NCBI RefSeq assembly: GCF_014696675.1
Contig: NZ_JACJQN010000016.1
Location: 1-64,000, forward strand
Source: Phormidium tenue FACHB-1052
GTDB lineage: Bacteria; Cyanobacteriota; Cyanobacteriia; Phormidesmidales; Phormidesmidaceae
DNA length: 64,000 nt
Reading direction: 5' to 3'
A program made the translations under genes and the position numbers. Below the pieces are notes generated by a model. That model did no database searches. It was not told where the DNA came from and saw nothing but the letters and a program-made list of their open reading frames with translations. Position 1 is the stretch's first letter. Each line of letters begins with the position of its first letter. Positions 62,685 through 64,000 of the stretch are shown here, in pieces.

Positions 62685-64000
62685 CTATTCCTGTAGGGCA
62701 GATGGCTGACTGTGGACGGCCAACTTGTTCACCAAAGTGGCGCTGGCCTCGTTGAGGCCTACCACCTCTACCTCAGCCCCGGTGCGGCGAAACTTGCTGA
62801 CCACCTTATCGAGGGCGGCGACGGCCCCTTGATCCCACAGGTGAGCGTGGGTGAGGTCGATGGTGATGCGATCGATAAACTCTTCGAAGTCAAAGGCGTC
62901 GAGAAATTCTTCAATCGAAACGAAGAAAATTTGCCCCGACACGCTGTAGACACGGTGCTTGCCGTCGTCTTTCAGCACCTTATCGACAAACACCAACCGG
63001 GCAATCTTGCGGCTGAAAAACACCGTGCTCATGACGATGCCCATGGCCACCCCCAGGGCAAAGTTGCGGGTGAAGATGGTCACCAGCATGGTGGTCAGCA
63101 TGACCGCCGTCTCGGTGCGGGGAATTTTGGCCATGTCGCGAAATGACGCCCAGCGAAAGGTGCCAATAGAAACCATGATCATCACCGCCACCAGGGCCGC
63201 CATGGGCATCTGCTGCACCCAGCGGCTCAGTACCAAGATGGCAAACAGCAGAAATATGCCAGCACACAGGGTCGAGAGTCGTCCTCGCCCGCCCGACTGC
63301 ACGTTGATCACCGACTGCCCAATCATGCCGCAACCCGCCATGCCGCCAAAAAAGCTGGTGATGATATTGGCGATGCCCTGCCCTTTGGCCTCGCGGTTTT
63401 TGTCGCTAGGCGTGTCGGTCAACTCGTCCACTAGCGAAGCGGTCAGAAATGAGGCCAGCAGCCCCACTACGGCCATCGTCAACGACGTTGGCAGCACAAT
63501 CCTCAGGGTTTCGAGACTCCAGGGCACCTGGGGTAGGGCAAAGATAGGCAGGGTGGTGGGCAGCTCGCCCATGTCACCGACGGTGGGCACGTCAAGGCCG
63601 AGGGCGATCGCCGCCACTGTCATCACAAACAACGCTACTAGGGGCGAAGGCACCGCCTTGGTGAAGCGCGGCAGGATGTAGATGATCGCTAGAGACAGCG
63701 CCGTCATCACGTAAACGGCAAAGGGCACGTTGGTTAGCTGGGGCAGCTGCGCTAAGAAAATCAGCACCGCCAGGGCATTGATATAGCCCACCATCACGGC
63801 GCGGGGCACGTAGCGCATCTGGCGAGCCAGCCGCAGCAGCCCAAAGATCACCTGAAACACACCGCACAGCAGGGTAGCCACCAGCAGATACTCCAGCCCG
63901 TAGTCGCGCACCAGGTCGATCATCAGCAGGGCCATGGCCCCGGTGGCGGCGGAAATCGAAGCGGGTCGCCCGCCCAAAAAGGCGGTGACCACAGCAATGA
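62685..64000 (-). CDS. SulP-family anion transporter (5' end outside window)
   Basis: At least 438 residues are present; the reading frame is still open at the window edge, so the N-terminus (about 100 residues) is missing. Core features are FLGGRPASISAATGAMALL, the YVPRAVMVGYINALAVLIF helix, FGGMAGCGMIGQSVINVQSGG, and a cytoplasmic STAS domain of about the last 110 residues (YSVSGQIFFVSIEEFLDAFD, ITIDLTHAHLWDQGAVAALD). SulP proteins of cyanobacteria include the sodium-dependent bicarbonate transporter BicA and sulfate carriers. The sequence looks BicA-like, but the substrate is not certain. It is followed by the uspA remnant. Confidence 0.93.
   Translation of the reverse strand, partial: IAVVTAFLGGRPASISAATGAMALLMIDLVRDYGLEYLLVATLLCGVFQVIFGLLRLARQMRYVPRAVMVGYINALAVLIFLAQLPQLTNVPFAVYVMTALSLAIIYILPRFTKAVPSPLVALFVMTVAAIALGLDVPTVGDMGELPTTLPIFALPQVPWSLETLRIVLPTSLTMAVVGLLASFLTASLVDELTDTPSDKNREAKGQGIANIITSFFGGMAGCGMIGQSVINVQSGGRGRLSTLCAGIFLLFAILVLSRWVQQMPMAALVAVMIMVSIGTFRWASFRDMAKIPRTETAVMLTTMLVTIFTRNFALGVAMGIVMSTVFFSRKIARLVFVDKVLKDDGKHRVYSVSGQIFFVSIEEFLDAFDFEEFIDRITIDLTHAHLWDQGAVAALDKVVSKFRRTGAEVEVVGLNEASATLVNKLAVHSQPSALQE

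Overview
The window is a chromosomal segment of a cyanobacterium, most likely a filamentous, non-heterocystous strain of the Leptolyngbya/Nodosilinea type. The genus-level guess is inference. The phylum is well supported by many copies of the HIP1 octamer GCGATCGC, a Rubisco activase carrying a Rubisco-small-subunit-like tail, an NblR-like response regulator, a long cyanobacterial-type IspH, DapL, short-form HisG and a cyanobacterial Omp85-lpxC-fabZ-lpxA-lpxB cluster. Base composition is GC-rich, apart from a few AT-rich patches that look foreign. No rRNA, tRNA, insertion sequence, prophage or CRISPR array was recognised.

Layout. 1-9.7 kb: a secreted multidomain nuclease, ttcA, a DUF29 gene, metH, a Rieske protein and a hydroxyisourate hydrolase. 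9.7-15.1 kb (all minus): a diguanylate cyclase overlapping a KaiC-like ATPase, Rubisco activase and an SLH-domain envelope protein. 15.7-28.5 kb: a dienelactone hydrolase, a GntR regulator, a lipoprotein, a FAD hydroxylase, dnaG, rplI, a carboxyl-terminal processing protease, an NblR-like regulator, a DUF192 lipoprotein and an SF1 helicase. 28.6-33.4 kb: ispH, then an accessory patch with an orphan antitoxin-like gene, a two-gene DUF4258-like/DUF2283 module, a NACHT NTPase (candidate immune gene) and a toxin remnant. 33.4-37.9 kb: a methyltransferase, a membrane protein, hisG, dapL and purC.

38.0-45.5 kb is an envelope operon on the plus strand: Omp85/BamA, lpxC, fabZ, lpxA and lpxB, followed by an ExbB/ExbD pair. 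45.7-50.1 kb is a complete sugar-type ABC importer (binding protein, two permeases, ATPase). 50.2-55.6 kb holds a vapBC-like pair and a glycine-betaine-type importer whose two permease genes are convergent and separated by an AT-rich PD-(D/E)XK nuclease-like gene. The two importers together suggest uptake of compatible solutes, which is inference. 55.7-64 kb: a membrane protein, a Gly-rich collagen-like secreted protein, a glycogen-debranching-type enzyme, a divergent znuA/znuC pair around a Zur-type box, an internally deleted uspA remnant and a SulP anion transporter cut by the window end.

Two short-repeat families pervade the region: AT-rich heptamers of the ATTTTGA/ATTTTGG type and a G-rich GTGGATGGGTAG-type minisatellite. 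They fill intergenic gaps, form large inverted repeats, and also occur in frame inside genes at domain linkers (metH and rca). The strongest candidates for a second look are the NACHT gene with a sharply AT-rich sensor-encoding segment, the nuclease-like gene inside the osmolyte locus, the repeat-derived linkers, and the KaiC-like/GGDEF pair.
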